From positions 248,001-312,000 of the forward strand of contig CAWJLP010000007.1 of NCBI GenBank assembly GCA_963843745.1: DNA of 64,000 nucleotides, given 5' to 3'. The notes under the pieces were generated by a model that did no database searches, was not told where the DNA came from, and saw nothing but the letters and a program-made list of their open reading frames with translations. This stretch comes from Trebonia sp963843745. GTDB lineage: Bacteria; Actinomycetota; Actinomycetes; Streptosporangiales; Streptosporangiaceae. The translations under genes were made by a program, and so were the position numbers. Numbering within the stretch: position 1 is the stretch's first letter; each line of letters starts with the position of its first letter. Positions 24,503 through 37,313 of the stretch are shown here, piece by piece.

Positions 24503-25339
24503 ATGGCGAATTTCTCCGCCGCTGACGTGAAGCGGCTGCGGGAGCAGACCGGCGCCGGAATGATGGACTGCAAGAACGCCCTCCAGGAGGCCGACGGCGA
24601 CCTGAACGCCGCCATCGAGATCCTGCGGCTCAAGGGCGTCAAGGACGCGGGCAAGCGCGCCGCCCGCACGGCGGGCAACGGCCTGGTGACGGCTGAGCTC
24701 GACGGGAACAGCGCGGGCGTGCTCGTGGAGCTCAACTGCGAGACCGACTTCGTGGCGAAGAACGAGCAGTTCCAGGTGCTGGCGGCCAGGATCGCGGAGG
24801 CGGCCCTGGCGAACAAGGTCGCCGACCGGCTCTCCCTGCTGACCACCGAGGCCGGACAAGGCAAGACCGTCGAGCAGCTCATCGAGGAGGCCAGCGCCTC
24901 GATCAAGGAGAAGATCGAGCTGGGCCGCTACGCCCGGTTCGAGGGCGGGTACGTGAGCAGCTACCTGCACCGCTCCGACCGTGACCTGCCGCCGACCCTC
25001 GGCGTGCTCGTCCAGCTGGACAAGCCGAGCGAGGGCGTGGCCAGGGACCTGGCCCAGCAGATCGCGGCGATGCGCCCGCAGTACGTGACGCGGGACGAGG
25101 TGCCGGCCGACGTGACCGAGAAGGAACGCCGGATCGCCCAGCAGATCACCCGCGATGAGGGCAAGCCGGAGCAGGCGATCCCGAAGATCGTCGAGGGCCG
25201 GGTGGGCGCCTTCTACAAGGACGTGGTGCTTACCGAGCAGGCGTTCGTGAAGGAGCCGAAGCAGTCGGTGGCGCAGGTGCTCAAGGCCGACGGCGTGACC
25301 GTGCGTGGCTTCGCCCGGTTCCAGGTCGGCCAGGCCTGA
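24503..25339 (+). CDS. tsf: Elongation factor Ts
   Basis: A 278-residue guanine-nucleotide exchange factor for EF-Tu. The N-terminal UBA-like domain carries EQTGAGMMDCKNALQEADGD, which contacts EF-Tu. The core has the ELNCETDFVAKNEQF motif (~75-90), and the C-terminal part ends DGVTVRGFARFQVGQA. ATG 24503 is preceded by AGGGATCAGGAC. It follows rpsB with a 136-bp gap containing an inverted repeat (CCTTGCCGTAAGGCAAAACC near 24403) that may partly terminate or pause transcription. Confidence 0.96.
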   Translation: MANFSAADVKRLREQTGAGMMDCKNALQEADGDLNAAIEILRLKGVKDAGKRAARTAGNGLVTAELDGNSAGVLVELNCETDFVAKNEQFQVLAARIAEAALANKVADRLSLLTTEAGQGKTVEQLIEEASASIKEKIELGRYARFEGGYVSSYLHRSDRDLPPTLGVLVQLDKPSEGVARDLAQQIAAMRPQYVTRDEVPADVTEKERRIAQQITRDEGKPEQAIPKIVEGRVGAFYKDVVLTEQAFVKEPKQSVAQVLKADGVTVRGFARFQVGQA

Positions 25340-25387
25340 GGCCCGCCACGAGGCCACGCAGCGACCCGCGACCAGTCGCACAGCCGC

Positions 25388-26155
25388 ATGCCTGACGACT
25401 GGGCGCCGGAAGGCGGACGAGAACGCGGGACCAGCCCGGCCGGCTGGCACCGCGTGGTGGTCAAGCTTTCCGGCGCCTTGTTCGCTGGCCACGAGTCGCT
25501 GGGCATCTCGCCCGACGTGGTGGCGCACCTGGCCGAGGAGATCGCCGAGGCGCGCGCCCAGGACGTGCAGATTGCCGCGGTGGTCGGCGGCGGCAACATG
25601 TTCCGCGGCGCCGCGCTGGCGCAGCGGGGCATCGACCGGGCGCGGGCCGACTACATGGGCATGCTCAGCACGGTAATCAACGCGCTGGCCTTGCAGGACG
25701 CGCTGGAGCAGCACGGCATCGACACCCGGGTGCAGACCGCCATCACGATGCGGCAGGTGGCGGAGCCGTACATCCCAAGGCGCGCGATCAGGCACCTGGA
25801 GAAAGGCCGCGTCGTGATCTTCGGCGCAGGTCTGGGCGCGCCGTTCTTCTCCACGGACACCGCGGCCGCGCAGCGTGCGCTGGAGATCGGGGCACAGGCG
25901 CTGCTGAAGGGCACGAAGGTGGACGGGGTGTACGACTCCGATCCGCGGACCAACCCAGGGGCGACCAGGTTCCCGAGGCTGGACTATGGTGAGTACCTCA
26001 GCCGCGGGCTGAAGGTGATGGACGCGACGGCGGTTGCCCTCTGCCGGGACAACAAACTCCCCATCGTCGTCTTCGAACTGATGGAGCCGGGTAATGTGGT
26101 GAGGGCCGTCCGGGGCGAGCCGATCGGCACTCTCTTGTGCGCACAGGAGCCGTAA
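25388..26155 (+). CDS. pyrH: UMP kinase
   Basis: A hexameric bacterial UMP kinase (255 residues) that phosphorylates UMP to UDP. It carries VVKLSGALFAG (Lys and Gly of the amino-acid-kinase fold, ~21-31), AAVVGGGNMFRGAAL (~60) and TKVDGVYDSDPRTNPGATRF (~175-195). The N-terminal ~18 residues (PDDWAPEGGRERGTS) are a short extension ahead of the conserved start. It lies between tsf and frr as expected. No defects seen. Confidence 0.95.
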   Translation: MPDDWAPEGGRERGTSPAGWHRVVVKLSGALFAGHESLGISPDVVAHLAEEIAEARAQDVQIAAVVGGGNMFRGAALAQRGIDRARADYMGMLSTVINALALQDALEQHGIDTRVQTAITMRQVAEPYIPRRAIRHLEKGRVVIFGAGLGAPFFSTDTAAAQRALEIGAQALLKGTKVDGVYDSDPRTNPGATRFPRLDYGEYLSRGLKVMDATAVALCRDNKLPIVVFELMEPGNVVRAVRGEPIGTLLCAQEP

Positions 26156-26157
26156 CG

Positions 26158-26715
26158 ATGATCGATGACACCCTCCTCGAAGCCGAGGAGAAAATGGACA
26201 AGGCCGTCTCGGTCGCGAAGGAAGATTTCAGCAACATCCGCACCGGCCGTGTTCACCCGGGCATTTTCGCCAAGGTGACCGCCGAATACTACGGCACCCA
26301 GACTCCGCTCAACCAGCTCGCGTCTTTCCACGTGCCTGAGCCGCGGATGGTCGTGATCCAGCCGTTCGACAAGAGCTCCCTCGGCGCGATCGAAAAGGCG
26401 ATCAGGAACAGCGACCTCGGTGTGAACCCGTCGAACGACGGCGTGATTATCCGGGTGGTCTTCCCTGAGCTGACCGAGGAACGACGCCGCGAATACATCA
26501 AGACCGCCAGGTCCAAGGCCGAAGACAGCCGGGTCTCCATCCGCAACATCAGGCGGCACGCCAAGGACGCGCTGGACAAGCTGGTGAAGAACAGCGAGGC
26601 CGGCGAGGACGAGGTGCGCCGCGCGGAGCGTGACCTGCAGGAGCTCACCGACCAGTACGTCGCGCAGATCGACGAGCTGCTCAAGCACAAGGAAGCCGAG
26701 CTTCTCGAGGTGTGA
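26158..26715 (+). CDS. frr: Ribosome recycling factor
   Basis: A 185-residue RRF that, with EF-G, splits post-termination ribosomes. It has DEKMDKAV-type helix 1 (EAEEKMDKAVSVAKEDFSNI), RTGRVHPGIF, the domain II segment (RMVVIQPFDKSSLGAIEKAI) and a long C-terminal helix ending LLKHKEAELLEV. ATG 26158 is 2 bp after the pyrH stop and is preferred over an upstream in-frame start inside pyrH. Overlap with cdsA (4 bp, GTGA) indicates one transcript tsf-pyrH-frr-cdsA. Confidence 0.96.
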   Translation: MIDDTLLEAEEKMDKAVSVAKEDFSNIRTGRVHPGIFAKVTAEYYGTQTPLNQLASFHVPEPRMVVIQPFDKSSLGAIEKAIRNSDLGVNPSNDGVIIRVVFPELTEERRREYIKTARSKAEDSRVSIRNIRRHAKDALDKLVKNSEAGEDEVRRAERDLQELTDQYVAQIDELLKHKEAELLEV

Positions 26716-27593
26716 GCGCCGCAAGCACCGCGCCCGAGGGCACGACGCCGACGGAGCCGACCCCGCCTAATGCGGGCATCAGGACCGGCCGGAACCTCTT
26801 CGCCGCGACCTTGGTCGGGGTGCTCATGGGCGGCGCGGCGCTGATCACCCTGTTTACCGTGAAGGCGACGTTCCTCATCTACATGGGCGCGGCCCTGCTG
26901 GTGGCGCTGCACGAGCTGGACACGGCGCTGCGGAAGTCCCGCGACATCAAGATCCCGGCGATCCCGGTCGCGCTCGGCGGCGCCGCGATGGTGACGTGCG
27001 CCTACTGGGCCGCTGGCGGCGCCGTCATGGCCGCGTTCGCGCTGACCCTGGTCGCGATCTTGATCTGGCGCCTGTTCGGCGGGACTGAAGGTTACGTCGC
27101 CGACATCACCGCCGCCGTGTTCGCCGCGGCCTACCTGGGCCTGCTCGGCGCCACGGTATCCGCGATGCTCACGCCGCCTAACGGCGGACGCCGGGTGCTC
27201 GCCTTCATCATCATCACCATCTGCACCGACATAGGCGGCTACTTCGCCGGCATCACGCTCGGCAGGAGCGGCGCGCACAAGATGGCCCCCGCCATCAGCC
27301 CGAAGAAGACGTGGGAAGGCCTGGCGGGCTCCGCCGTCGCCAGCATCGCGGCGGGCACGATCGTGATGCCGGTCGCGCTGCACGGCTACTGGTGGCAGGG
27401 CGCCATCCTCGGCACGGCCGTGGTCGCCGCCGCGGTGTTCGGCGACCTCGCCGAGTCCATGATCAAGCGGGACCTGGACATCAAGGACATGGGGTCGCTG
27501 CTGCCCGGCCACGGCGGGATCCTGGACCGCATCGATTCGCTGCTTGTTAGCGCTCCGGTCGCATGGCTGTTGCTGGCGGTATTCCTGCGCTGA
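26712..27593 (+). CDS. cdsA: Phosphatidate cytidylyltransferase
   Basis: An integral membrane enzyme (293 residues) that makes CDP-diacylglycerol from phosphatidate and CTP, the entry point to phospholipid synthesis. The N-terminal ~25 residues are hydrophilic and are followed by about eight hydrophobic segments. The family signature is intact: SPKKTWEGLAGS (~197) and GDLAESMIKRDLDIKDMG...GHGGILDRIDSL (~243-280). It has a GTG start overlapping frr. The conserved order frr-cdsA-rlmN is interrupted here by two extra genes. Confidence 0.95.
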   Translation: MSAASTAPEGTTPTEPTPPNAGIRTGRNLFAATLVGVLMGGAALITLFTVKATFLIYMGAALLVALHELDTALRKSRDIKIPAIPVALGGAAMVTCAYWAAGGAVMAAFALTLVAILIWRLFGGTEGYVADITAAVFAAAYLGLLGATVSAMLTPPNGGRRVLAFIIITICTDIGGYFAGITLGRSGAHKMAPAISPKKTWEGLAGSAVASIAAGTIVMPVALHGYWWQGAILGTAVVAAAVFGDLAESMIKRDLDIKDMGSLLPGHGGILDRIDSLLVSAPVAWLLLAVFLR

Positions 27594-27749
27594 GGTTAGC
27601 GCCCTGCCTTTCCGTGCAGCTCCGGTGACTGTTTTTTACTTATCCGGAACGGTCCGGGCATTCTCTCCGGCCAATGTTTACTCGCCGTCTTTTACGGGAC
27701 TTGAGGGGCAGGAAATTCCCGAGGAATACCCGGAACGGAGTCGAGGGAC

Positions 27750-27929
27750 ATGTCAGGAAGATGGCTTGGCCGCCTCGTCGTATTCGCCTACCTGGTCATC
27801 GGCGGCTTCATCGCCTGGGACCACGGTTACCTTAGCCTCGCCTGGCTGCGCGTGCTAGCCAGCGCGGTCCTCGCGATCTTGCTATGGTGGCTGGTCCTGC
27901 TCGGCGTGAACCTGCACATTCACGCATAG
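27750..27929 (+). CDS. Small integral membrane protein (59 residues)
   Basis: ATG 27750, preceded by GGAGTCGAGGGAC, encodes MSGRWLGRLVVFAYLVIGGF and continues to ...GVNLHIHA, stopping at TAG 27927-27929. There are two hydrophobic segments (~8-24 and ~32-53) joined by a short polar turn (AWDHGYLSL), giving a likely hairpin topology. It sits alone between cdsA and the convergent SUFU-domain gene. The 156-bp gap before it is locally AT-rich (TTTTTTACTTATCCGG) and probably holds a promoter or terminator. Function unknown; it is supported by codon use, ribosome site and membrane pattern rather than homology. Confidence 0.6.
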   Translation: MSGRWLGRLVVFAYLVIGGFIAWDHGYLSLAWLRVLASAVLAILLWWLVLLGVNLHIHA

Positions 27930-27937
27930 CGTTCGCG

Positions 27938-29062
27938 CTATCGGAGCGCCGTGGCTGGCGGATTGACGATCCAGCCGCGGTGCTCCACCGCCAGCCGGCT
28001 GACCAGGCTCGCGGAGCCACGTTCCTTGGCAAGGAGCCGGGATCGTTCCGAAATAGGAATTATCCACAGCCACCGCACCGGATCACCGTCGACCGACAGG
28101 CCGGACAGGTCAGGGGGCGGCGGCCCGGGAAGCCCGGACGGGTCGTCGAGCAGCAGCACGGCCTCGTGACCGCCGCCGAGCGGGAAGGTCGACGGCTTGT
28201 CGTACCAGCGGACGCTGTGACCGGGACCGAACCAGGTCACCGCCCGCCACGGGTATCCGGCTAGCCACAGGAACACCAGCGCGGCCACTCCCGACGGCAG
28301 CGTGGTCGCGACTGCGAGCTCGATCCTGGAGTACTCGGCCGGGTTGTCGATCACCTGCTCGACGACCGGCATCCGCTGCGCGCTCATCCCCACAGTCGAC
28401 AGCACCGTGTACGGCCGCCCTGGACCCGGCGGCCGCTCGGAGATCCCGATCGACGGGCGCCTGCCCGGCGCGCCGTTCCAGTAGTGCGCGCCCGGGCCGA
28501 GCCGCGCGGTCAGATGGGCGAGCGTCGCCTGCTGGAACTGGCCCCAGCCGGCCTCGGAGTTGCGCCACTCCCAGAACTCTCTCGCGCGCTCGACCCGCCG
28601 CCCGAGGCCTTCGATGGCATCGTCGAGGGACCAGCCGAACGGCGTCTGGCCGATCACGTCCCTGCTGTAGCCGGGCATGCCGCGGCTCATGTCCGACCAG
28701 CCCGGGATGACCGCGAGCAGCGTGCCGCGCTCGAGCAGCGCCACCCCGTCGCCCTCCTCGAACCACAGCGCCTGCAGCGTCGCCTGGTCAAGCGGCGGCC
28801 TGCCGCGCGGATGCCGGGTGCGGGAGGCGGGCATAACCGGCGCCTGCCCGGCGTTGAGCCTGCTTAGATCGGTGGTGCGCGGCGCGCGCACATGGTTGGC
28901 TATCCAGGTGGCGGCGATCACTGTCGTCTCGTCGTGCAGGTACGCAGCCGTGGTGGTGCCGTCGAACTCGACCGTCAGCCGTCTGCTCCCGTAAGGGCTC
29001 ACGCTGTCGAGCAGCGTGGCTACTTGCGGGTACGGGTCGGGTCCTGACCGCATAATTGCCAT
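27938..29062 (-). CDS. Suppressor-of-fused (SUFU) domain protein
   Basis: About 374 residues, soluble. The N-terminal half (VATLLDSVSPYGSRRLTVEF, AATWIANHV) is an actinobacterial region without a clear name. The C-terminal ~180 residues match the SUFU fold: YTVLSTVGMSAQRMPV, RIELAVATTLPSG, TWFGPGHSVRW, EAVLLLDDPSGLPG and VRWLWIIPISERSRLL. In bacteria SUFU proteins are often found among toxin-immunity or polymorphic-toxin genes, but no toxin is adjacent here. ATG 29062 is chosen because longer frames (29137, 29254) run into the divergent rlmN start and the A+T-rich promoter region. It is convergent with the small membrane protein gene. Confidence 0.65.
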   Translation of the reverse strand: MAIMRSGPDPYPQVATLLDSVSPYGSRRLTVEFDGTTTAAYLHDETTVIAATWIANHVRAPRTTDLSRLNAGQAPVMPASRTRHPRGRPPLDQATLQALWFEEGDGVALLERGTLLAVIPGWSDMSRGMPGYSRDVIGQTPFGWSLDDAIEGLGRRVERAREFWEWRNSEAGWGQFQQATLAHLTARLGPGAHYWNGAPGRRPSIGISERPPGPGRPYTVLSTVGMSAQRMPVVEQVIDNPAEYSRIELAVATTLPSGVAALVFLWLAGYPWRAVTWFGPGHSVRWYDKPSTFPLGGGHEAVLLLDDPSGLPGPPPPDLSGLSVDGDPVRWLWIIPISERSRLLAKERGSASLVSRLAVEHRGWIVNPPATALR

Positions 29063-29158
29063 ATCCCCAATATCGCCTAGTTTGCCCTCCGTGATCAAGC
29101 CTTCACGTAGAGGTAATATCAGTAGGTCAATCCCCATTTTTACGCGAACGGAGCCGCT

Positions 29159-30283
29159 GTGTCTCGTCCACCTCGCCACCTCGCCGACCTGGAGCTGGCG
29201 GAGCGACGGCGCGCAGTCGCTGAGCTCGGGGAACGCGAGTTCCGCGCGGATCAACTGTCACGACACTACTTCGGCAGGCACACCGATTCGCCTGACGACA
29301 TGACTGACCTGCCCGCGGCGACGCGCGCCGCCCTCGCCGGCGAGCTGCTGCCGCGGCTGCTGACTCCCGAGCGGGAACTTTCCTGTGACGACGGCGCGAC
29401 GCGCAAGACGCTGTGGCGGCTGTTCGACGGGGCGCTGGTCGAATCGGTGCTGATGAAATACCCCGACCGGGTGACCATGTGCGTGTCGTCGCAGGCCGGG
29501 TGCGGCATGGGCTGCCCGTTCTGCGCGACGGGCCAGGCCGGGCTCACCAGGAACCTGTCCACCGCGGAGATCGTCGCGCAGGCCGTGGCGGGCGAGCGGC
29601 ACGCGCGCGTCTCCAACATCGTGTTCATGGGCATGGGGGAGCCGCTGGCGAACTACAAGAACGTGATCGGCGCCGTCCGGCGGCTGACCGACCCGGTACC
29701 GTCCGGGCTCGGCATCTCACAGCGCTCGGTGACCGTGTCCACCGTCGGCCTGGTCCCGGCGATTAACCGGCTGGCCGCGGAAAAGCTGTCGGTCACGCTC
29801 GCGGTCTCGCTGCACGCGCCCGACGACGAGGCCCGCGACGAGCTCGTCCCGGTGAACCGCCGGTGGAAGGTCGCCGAGGTGCTTGACGCCGCGTGGGACT
29901 ACGCGGCCGTCACCGGGCGGCGCGTCTCGATCGAGTACGCGCTGATCAGGGACGTGAACGACCAGCCATGGCGCGCCGACCTGCTTGGCTCGCTGCTGGC
30001 CGGCCACCTGGTGCACGTGAACCTGATCCCGCTCAACCCGACGCCGGGCTCGAAGTGGACCGCGTCCCGGCCCGGGGTGCAGGAGGAGTTTGTTCGCCGC
30101 GTCGCCGCGCACGGCGTCGCGGTGACCGTCCGCGACACCCGCGGCCGAGAGATCGACGGCGCCTGCGGTCAGCTGGCCGCAAGCACCGCTCCCGGCCGCG
30201 CGGTAGGCCCGGCGCGACGTGCGGCGGCGGCCCCGGCCGGAGTGACCCTTCCCGCCGGGGCACCTCGCCTGCCCCTCGCCTAG
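29159..30283 (+). CDS. rlmN: 23S rRNA (adenine2503-C2)-methyltransferase RlmN
   Basis: A 374-residue radical-SAM enzyme that methylates A2503 of 23S rRNA and A37 of some tRNAs. The iron-sulfur motif is CGMGCPFCATGQ (CxxxCxxC, ~120-131). GMGEPLANYKNV binds SAM, and VSLHAPDDEARDELVPVN, EYALIRDVND and LVHVNLIPLNPT complete the barrel. The mechanistic Cys is in GACGQLA. The final ~40 residues are an Ala/Pro-rich tail. It has a GTG start. A divergent promoter region of ~96 bp, relatively A+T-rich, separates it from the SUFU gene. Confidence 0.95.
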   Translation: MSRPPRHLADLELAERRRAVAELGEREFRADQLSRHYFGRHTDSPDDMTDLPAATRAALAGELLPRLLTPERELSCDDGATRKTLWRLFDGALVESVLMKYPDRVTMCVSSQAGCGMGCPFCATGQAGLTRNLSTAEIVAQAVAGERHARVSNIVFMGMGEPLANYKNVIGAVRRLTDPVPSGLGISQRSVTVSTVGLVPAINRLAAEKLSVTLAVSLHAPDDEARDELVPVNRRWKVAEVLDAAWDYAAVTGRRVSIEYALIRDVNDQPWRADLLGSLLAGHLVHVNLIPLNPTPGSKWTASRPGVQEEFVRRVAAHGVAVTVRDTRGREIDGACGQLAASTAPGRAVGPARRAAAAPAGVTLPAGAPRLPLA

Positions 30284-30315
30284 TCCGCCAGCGGGCGTGT
30301 CTGGCGGCCCCGTGA

Positions 30316-30876
30316 CTAGCGCCAGCCGTAGCGCTGATGCAGCCGCTTGGTGACCCGCTCGAACGGCTCACGCGGCAGGGCCGCGGCTTCTCGGCGCATC
30401 CCGCCCTCGCGCACCCGGATCACCCGGTCCAGGTTGACCCAGGACGGCCGGTGCTCGCCGTCCCACCGGCCCGTGCCGATGGACACAAAGTCGCCCTTGC
30501 CGTCGTGGTCCTTGCTGGTCAGCTGCACGGCCAGGAACGTGCCTGCCGATTCGACGGCTACCACGAGCACCGGCCGGTCCTTGCCCCGGCCGTCGTTCTC
30601 TTCGAACGGCACCCAGGTCCAGACGATCTCGCCGGGATCCGGGGTCCCGTCCGTTTGCGGCGAGTAGCTCATCCGCACCGGCCCGATGCGATACGGATCG
30701 ACCTCCGTGGTGGCGTCCGGCCCGAACTCGCCCGGCGAGACCTCCGCATCCGCACCGGACGGCCGCGCCCGCCGCTCACCTCTCCGCCCTGACTCCCGCG
30801 AGGGTGCCCTGCCCGGCCGGCGGCCGCCCGTCACCGCGTCGGACACGGTCCTGATCAGATCCCCCAGCAACCCCAT
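30316..30876 (-). CDS. PemK/MazF-like protein (solitary)
   Basis: A 186-residue protein with a basic, disordered N-terminal ~65 residues and a C-terminal PemK/MazF fold: PGEIVWTWVPFEENDGRGKDR (start of the beta-barrel, ~100), PVLVVAV, LAVQLTSKDHDGKGDFVSIG and VNLDRVIRV. MazF proteins are sequence-specific endoribonucleases, but this actinobacterial subfamily is found alone, without an adjacent antitoxin, and is longer. There is no small antitoxin gene on either side. It may therefore be a housekeeping nuclease or RNA-binding protein rather than a toxin. Confidence 0.8.
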   Translation of the reverse strand: MGLLGDLIRTVSDAVTGGRRPGRAPSRESGRRGERRARPSGADAEVSPGEFGPDATTEVDPYRIGPVRMSYSPQTDGTPDPGEIVWTWVPFEENDGRGKDRPVLVVAVESAGTFLAVQLTSKDHDGKGDFVSIGTGRWDGEHRPSWVNLDRVIRVREGGMRREAAALPREPFERVTKRLHQRYGWR

Positions 30877-30968
30877 GCCGTCACAATAACCGGATCGGCC
30901 GCGACCGGCGCGACCTCGGGATACGGCGAGGTCGCGACCTTGGTTGACGGGCGCGAGAGAATGCCCTG

Positions 30969-31642
30969 GTGATGTCGTGGAAGGCAGGCACGGGGCGGAT
31001 CAGGGACGCGCGGCGCGCGCTGGTGTGGCGGGCGGTGCACTGGGGGTGGCGCGCGTTCCAGCGGGCCGGGGTCGTGACCGCCGGAACGCCCGCCGGGCGG
31101 GCGTTCCGGCGGTTCGGGGACGGCTCGGTCATGGCGTTTCCCGCCGGGTCGGTCTTCGGCGAGCACTGGATCACGGTCGGCGACGGTACGCTCATCGGCG
31201 CGCTTGTCACGATGTCGGCGGGCCTCGTCCCCGGCCAGGATCTCGGCCCCGACCCGGTGCTGCGCATCGGGGACCGGTGCGTGATCGGCCGGGGCAGCCA
31301 CATCGTGGCGCACCAGAGCGTCGACATCGGCGACGACGTGTGGACCGGGCCGTACGTGTACATCACCGACCAGAACCACGGGTACTCCGACCCCGACGTG
31401 CCCATCGGCCGCCAGCTGCCGGTGAACCGGGGGGTCTCGATCGGTGCCGGGTCCTGGCTGGGCGCCGGGGCGATCGTGCTGCCCGGGGCGCGGATCGGGC
31501 GCAACGTGGTCATCGCGGCAGGCTCCGTGGTGCGCGGCGAGGTGCCCGACCGGTGCGTGGTCGCGGGCGTGCCGGCGAAGGTGGTGCGTGAGCATACCGG
31601 GGACGGGTGGCGGCCGCCGGGCCACGCGCCCTACCCGGTCGG

Positions 31643-31646
<4 letters not shown>
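30969..31646 (+). CDS. Hexapeptide-repeat acyltransferase
   Basis: A 225-residue left-handed beta-helix protein. Hexapeptide turns run from about residue 60 (DGTLIGALVTMS) to 200, with IGDRCVIGRGSHIVAHQSVDI, WTGPYVYITDQNHGYSDPDV (catalytic-type His in QNHGY), GAGSWLGAGAIVLPGARIG and AGVPAKVV at the end, as in maltose/galactoside O-acetyltransferases. The acceptor is unknown, possibly a cell-surface glycan. Start at GTG 30969 or ATG 30972. It is convergent with the response regulator (4-bp overlap of the 3' ends). Confidence 0.88.
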
Positions 31647-32260
<614 letters not shown>

Positions 32261-32261
32261 G

Positions 32262-35516
<3,255 letters not shown>

Positions 35517-35612
35517 CCTTCAGCGGTGGCGGCGTCGACGGCGTCGTCGTCGTCAGGGAAGCATTCGCATTCCAAGTCTGTCACGATTGACGGGAGAAGC
35601 GGATTCTCCGCG

Positions 35613-36995
35613 CTACCGGCGGATAGCCCGCGCCAGCCACCCGGCCAGCAGCGTGAGCACCGCCGACACGCAGAACGACAGGATCGACGCCGACATCCAG
35701 CTGGCCGGGGTGAAGCCGATGTCCTTCCCGAAAGACGTCCACGCCGACGCCCACCAGGACACGTACCCGGGGTTGATGAGCTGGTAGGTGACGAATCCCG
35801 CGGCCCAGGGGAGCAGCATCAGCCAGCGGGAGCGGGCCGAGGCGGACAGATCCCAGCGCCGGCGCCCCGCGAAGGCGAAGTAGTCCACGATCAGCACCGC
35901 CGACATGGGCACGAACACCGAGCCGAGCAGGGTGAGGAAGTTCTCGTAGTCGGCGATGTTGAGCCACAGCGCACCCGCCGTGGTCAGTACCGCGATCAGC
36001 CCCGCCAGGACGCGCCTGTCCCACAGCGGCCGCAGGTTCTGCACCGACACCGCGGTGGAGTACACGTCCGCGAACGACTGGTCGAGTTCCCGCGTGGCCA
36101 GGATCGCGAACCCGAGCGAGCCGGCCGGCAGCGCGATGAACGCCGCGAAGATGTCGTTGGGGTTCCCGTGTGCGACGGTGACCAGCGCGAGCAGCCCGAT
36201 GACGTAGCAGAGCACCTGGGTGACGCTGTAGCCGACGAGCGACCCTGCGACGGTGTCGCGCGAGCTGCGGGAGTGCCGCGTGTAGTCGGCGGCCAGCGGG
36301 ACGAAGGAGATGGCGACGGCGACCACGGTGTCGGTGGCGGCCCAGTACCCGGACCACGTGCCGTGCGTGAAGGCGGGCAGCGGATGCCGCAGCAGCTGGA
36401 CGAGCAGGTAGACCATCACCACGAGCACGGCGGCGGTGGCGTACCGGCGCAGCACCCGGATGGCGCCGAGCGGATGGATGGTCAGCAGCCCGGTCACCGC
36501 CCCGGCGATCAGCACGTATCCCCACTTCGGCAGGGCGGGTGCCACCGTATGCGCGGCCGTCGCGATCGTCACCAGCTCGAAGATGCTCCAGCCGAAGAGC
36601 TGCACGATGTTGAGCACGGTAGGCAGGTAGGACACCCGCGCCCCGAACAGGCCGCGCAGCAGCACCATGGCCGGCGCGCCGGTCTGCGTGCCAGGTACCC
36701 CGGAAAACGCGAGCACCAGGGTGCCGAGCAGCGTGCCGACCACGATGGCGGTCAGCGCGGCGGCCAGCGACAGCTCCGGCGTCCCGGCGCCGCCCGGCTG
36801 CAGCACGAAGATCGCGCCGGTGAAGCCGAGCAGGCTCACGCCGAGGTTGCCCCACAGGCCGAACTGGTCGGTCAGGCTCAGCGCCTGGGGCACCGGCTCG
36901 GCGAGCGTGCGCCCAACCTCGGAGCGGCGGTCACCGGGGACGGTGACAAACGTGGTGTTCTCGCTGGTACTGGTGGAATCGGCCGTTGTGGCCAC
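35613..36995 (-). CDS. NCS1-family transporter, probable hydroxymethylpyrimidine/thiamine-precursor permease (CytX-like)
   Basis: A 460-residue membrane protein with about 12 hydrophobic segments. It belongs to the nucleobase:cation symporter-1 family (LTDQFGLWGNLGVSLLGFTG near the N-terminus, PLAADYTRHSR and NIADYENFLTLLGSVFVPMSA typical of CodB-like members). It begins at GTG 36995. The leader carries a TPP riboswitch, which links it to thiamine rather than cytosine metabolism: CytX-type NCS1 proteins under TPP control import hydroxymethylpyrimidine or related precursors. No thiamine biosynthesis gene is next to it. Substrate assignment is from the riboswitch, not from residues. Confidence 0.85.
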   Translation of the reverse strand: MATTADSTSTSENTTFVTVPGDRRSEVGRTLAEPVPQALSLTDQFGLWGNLGVSLLGFTGAIFVLQPGGAGTPELSLAAALTAIVVGTLLGTLVLAFSGVPGTQTGAPAMVLLRGLFGARVSYLPTVLNIVQLFGWSIFELVTIATAAHTVAPALPKWGYVLIAGAVTGLLTIHPLGAIRVLRRYATAAVLVVMVYLLVQLLRHPLPAFTHGTWSGYWAATDTVVAVAISFVPLAADYTRHSRSSRDTVAGSLVGYSVTQVLCYVIGLLALVTVAHGNPNDIFAAFIALPAGSLGFAILATRELDQSFADVYSTAVSVQNLRPLWDRRVLAGLIAVLTTAGALWLNIADYENFLTLLGSVFVPMSAVLIVDYFAFAGRRRWDLSASARSRWLMLLPWAAGFVTYQLINPGYVSWWASAWTSFGKDIGFTPASWMSASILSFCVSAVLTLLAGWLARAIRR

Positions 36996-36999
36996 GGCT

Positions 37000-37120
37000 G
37001 CCTCCCTACGCCGGAATTACCCGGACAGGTTCGGACGGTCGGCGGCGCGTGCCTTGTCCCGCCGGTCTCACCGGCAGGCGGCCAGCCACCCTCTCAGCCC
37101 GGTCAGCCCGAGCTCCCGTG
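37000..37120 (-). promoter_or_regulatory. TPP riboswitch (THI element)
   Basis: Reading the minus strand from about 37120: GGGAGCTCGG, then GGGCTGAGAGGGTGG (the conserved CTGAGA core), a variable GC-rich extra stem (GCCGGTGAGACCGGC), and the 3' half CCGAACCTGTCCGGGTAAT, TCCGGCGTAGGGAGG. These are the invariant pyrimidine- and pyrophosphate-sensor parts of the TPP aptamer. The GGGAGG ribosome site of the GTG start at 36995 is the 3' edge of the aptamer, with a 5-nt spacer, so ligand binding would directly hide it: translational control is the likely mechanism. Confidence 0.93.
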
Positions 37121-37313
37121 CGTATTCAGTTGCCGTTCACTTTACTCGTCGCCCGCGGCCCGCCCCAGCCCGCGTCCCGCCGACGCCCCGCTGCCGATCT
37201 TGGGCGGACGGCTACGCCGCCCGCAACCCCGTATCACTTTTGACCTTCGGCCGGCTCCCTACGGCCTTCCATAGTCAGTGGCCGGGAGGAGTAGGTACGG
37301 CCGGAGGAGCGTA

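Noticed and set aside
27938..29254. The longest SUFU-protein frame (start 29254)
   Set aside because: It would overlap the rlmN start by ~95 bp and cover the A+T-rich promoter; the ATG at 29062 gives a normal N-terminus.
30316..30876. A classical toxin-antitoxin pair around the PemK/MazF-like gene
   Set aside because: No small antitoxin gene is adjacent on either strand, and the protein has a long basic N-terminal extension, unlike paired toxins.
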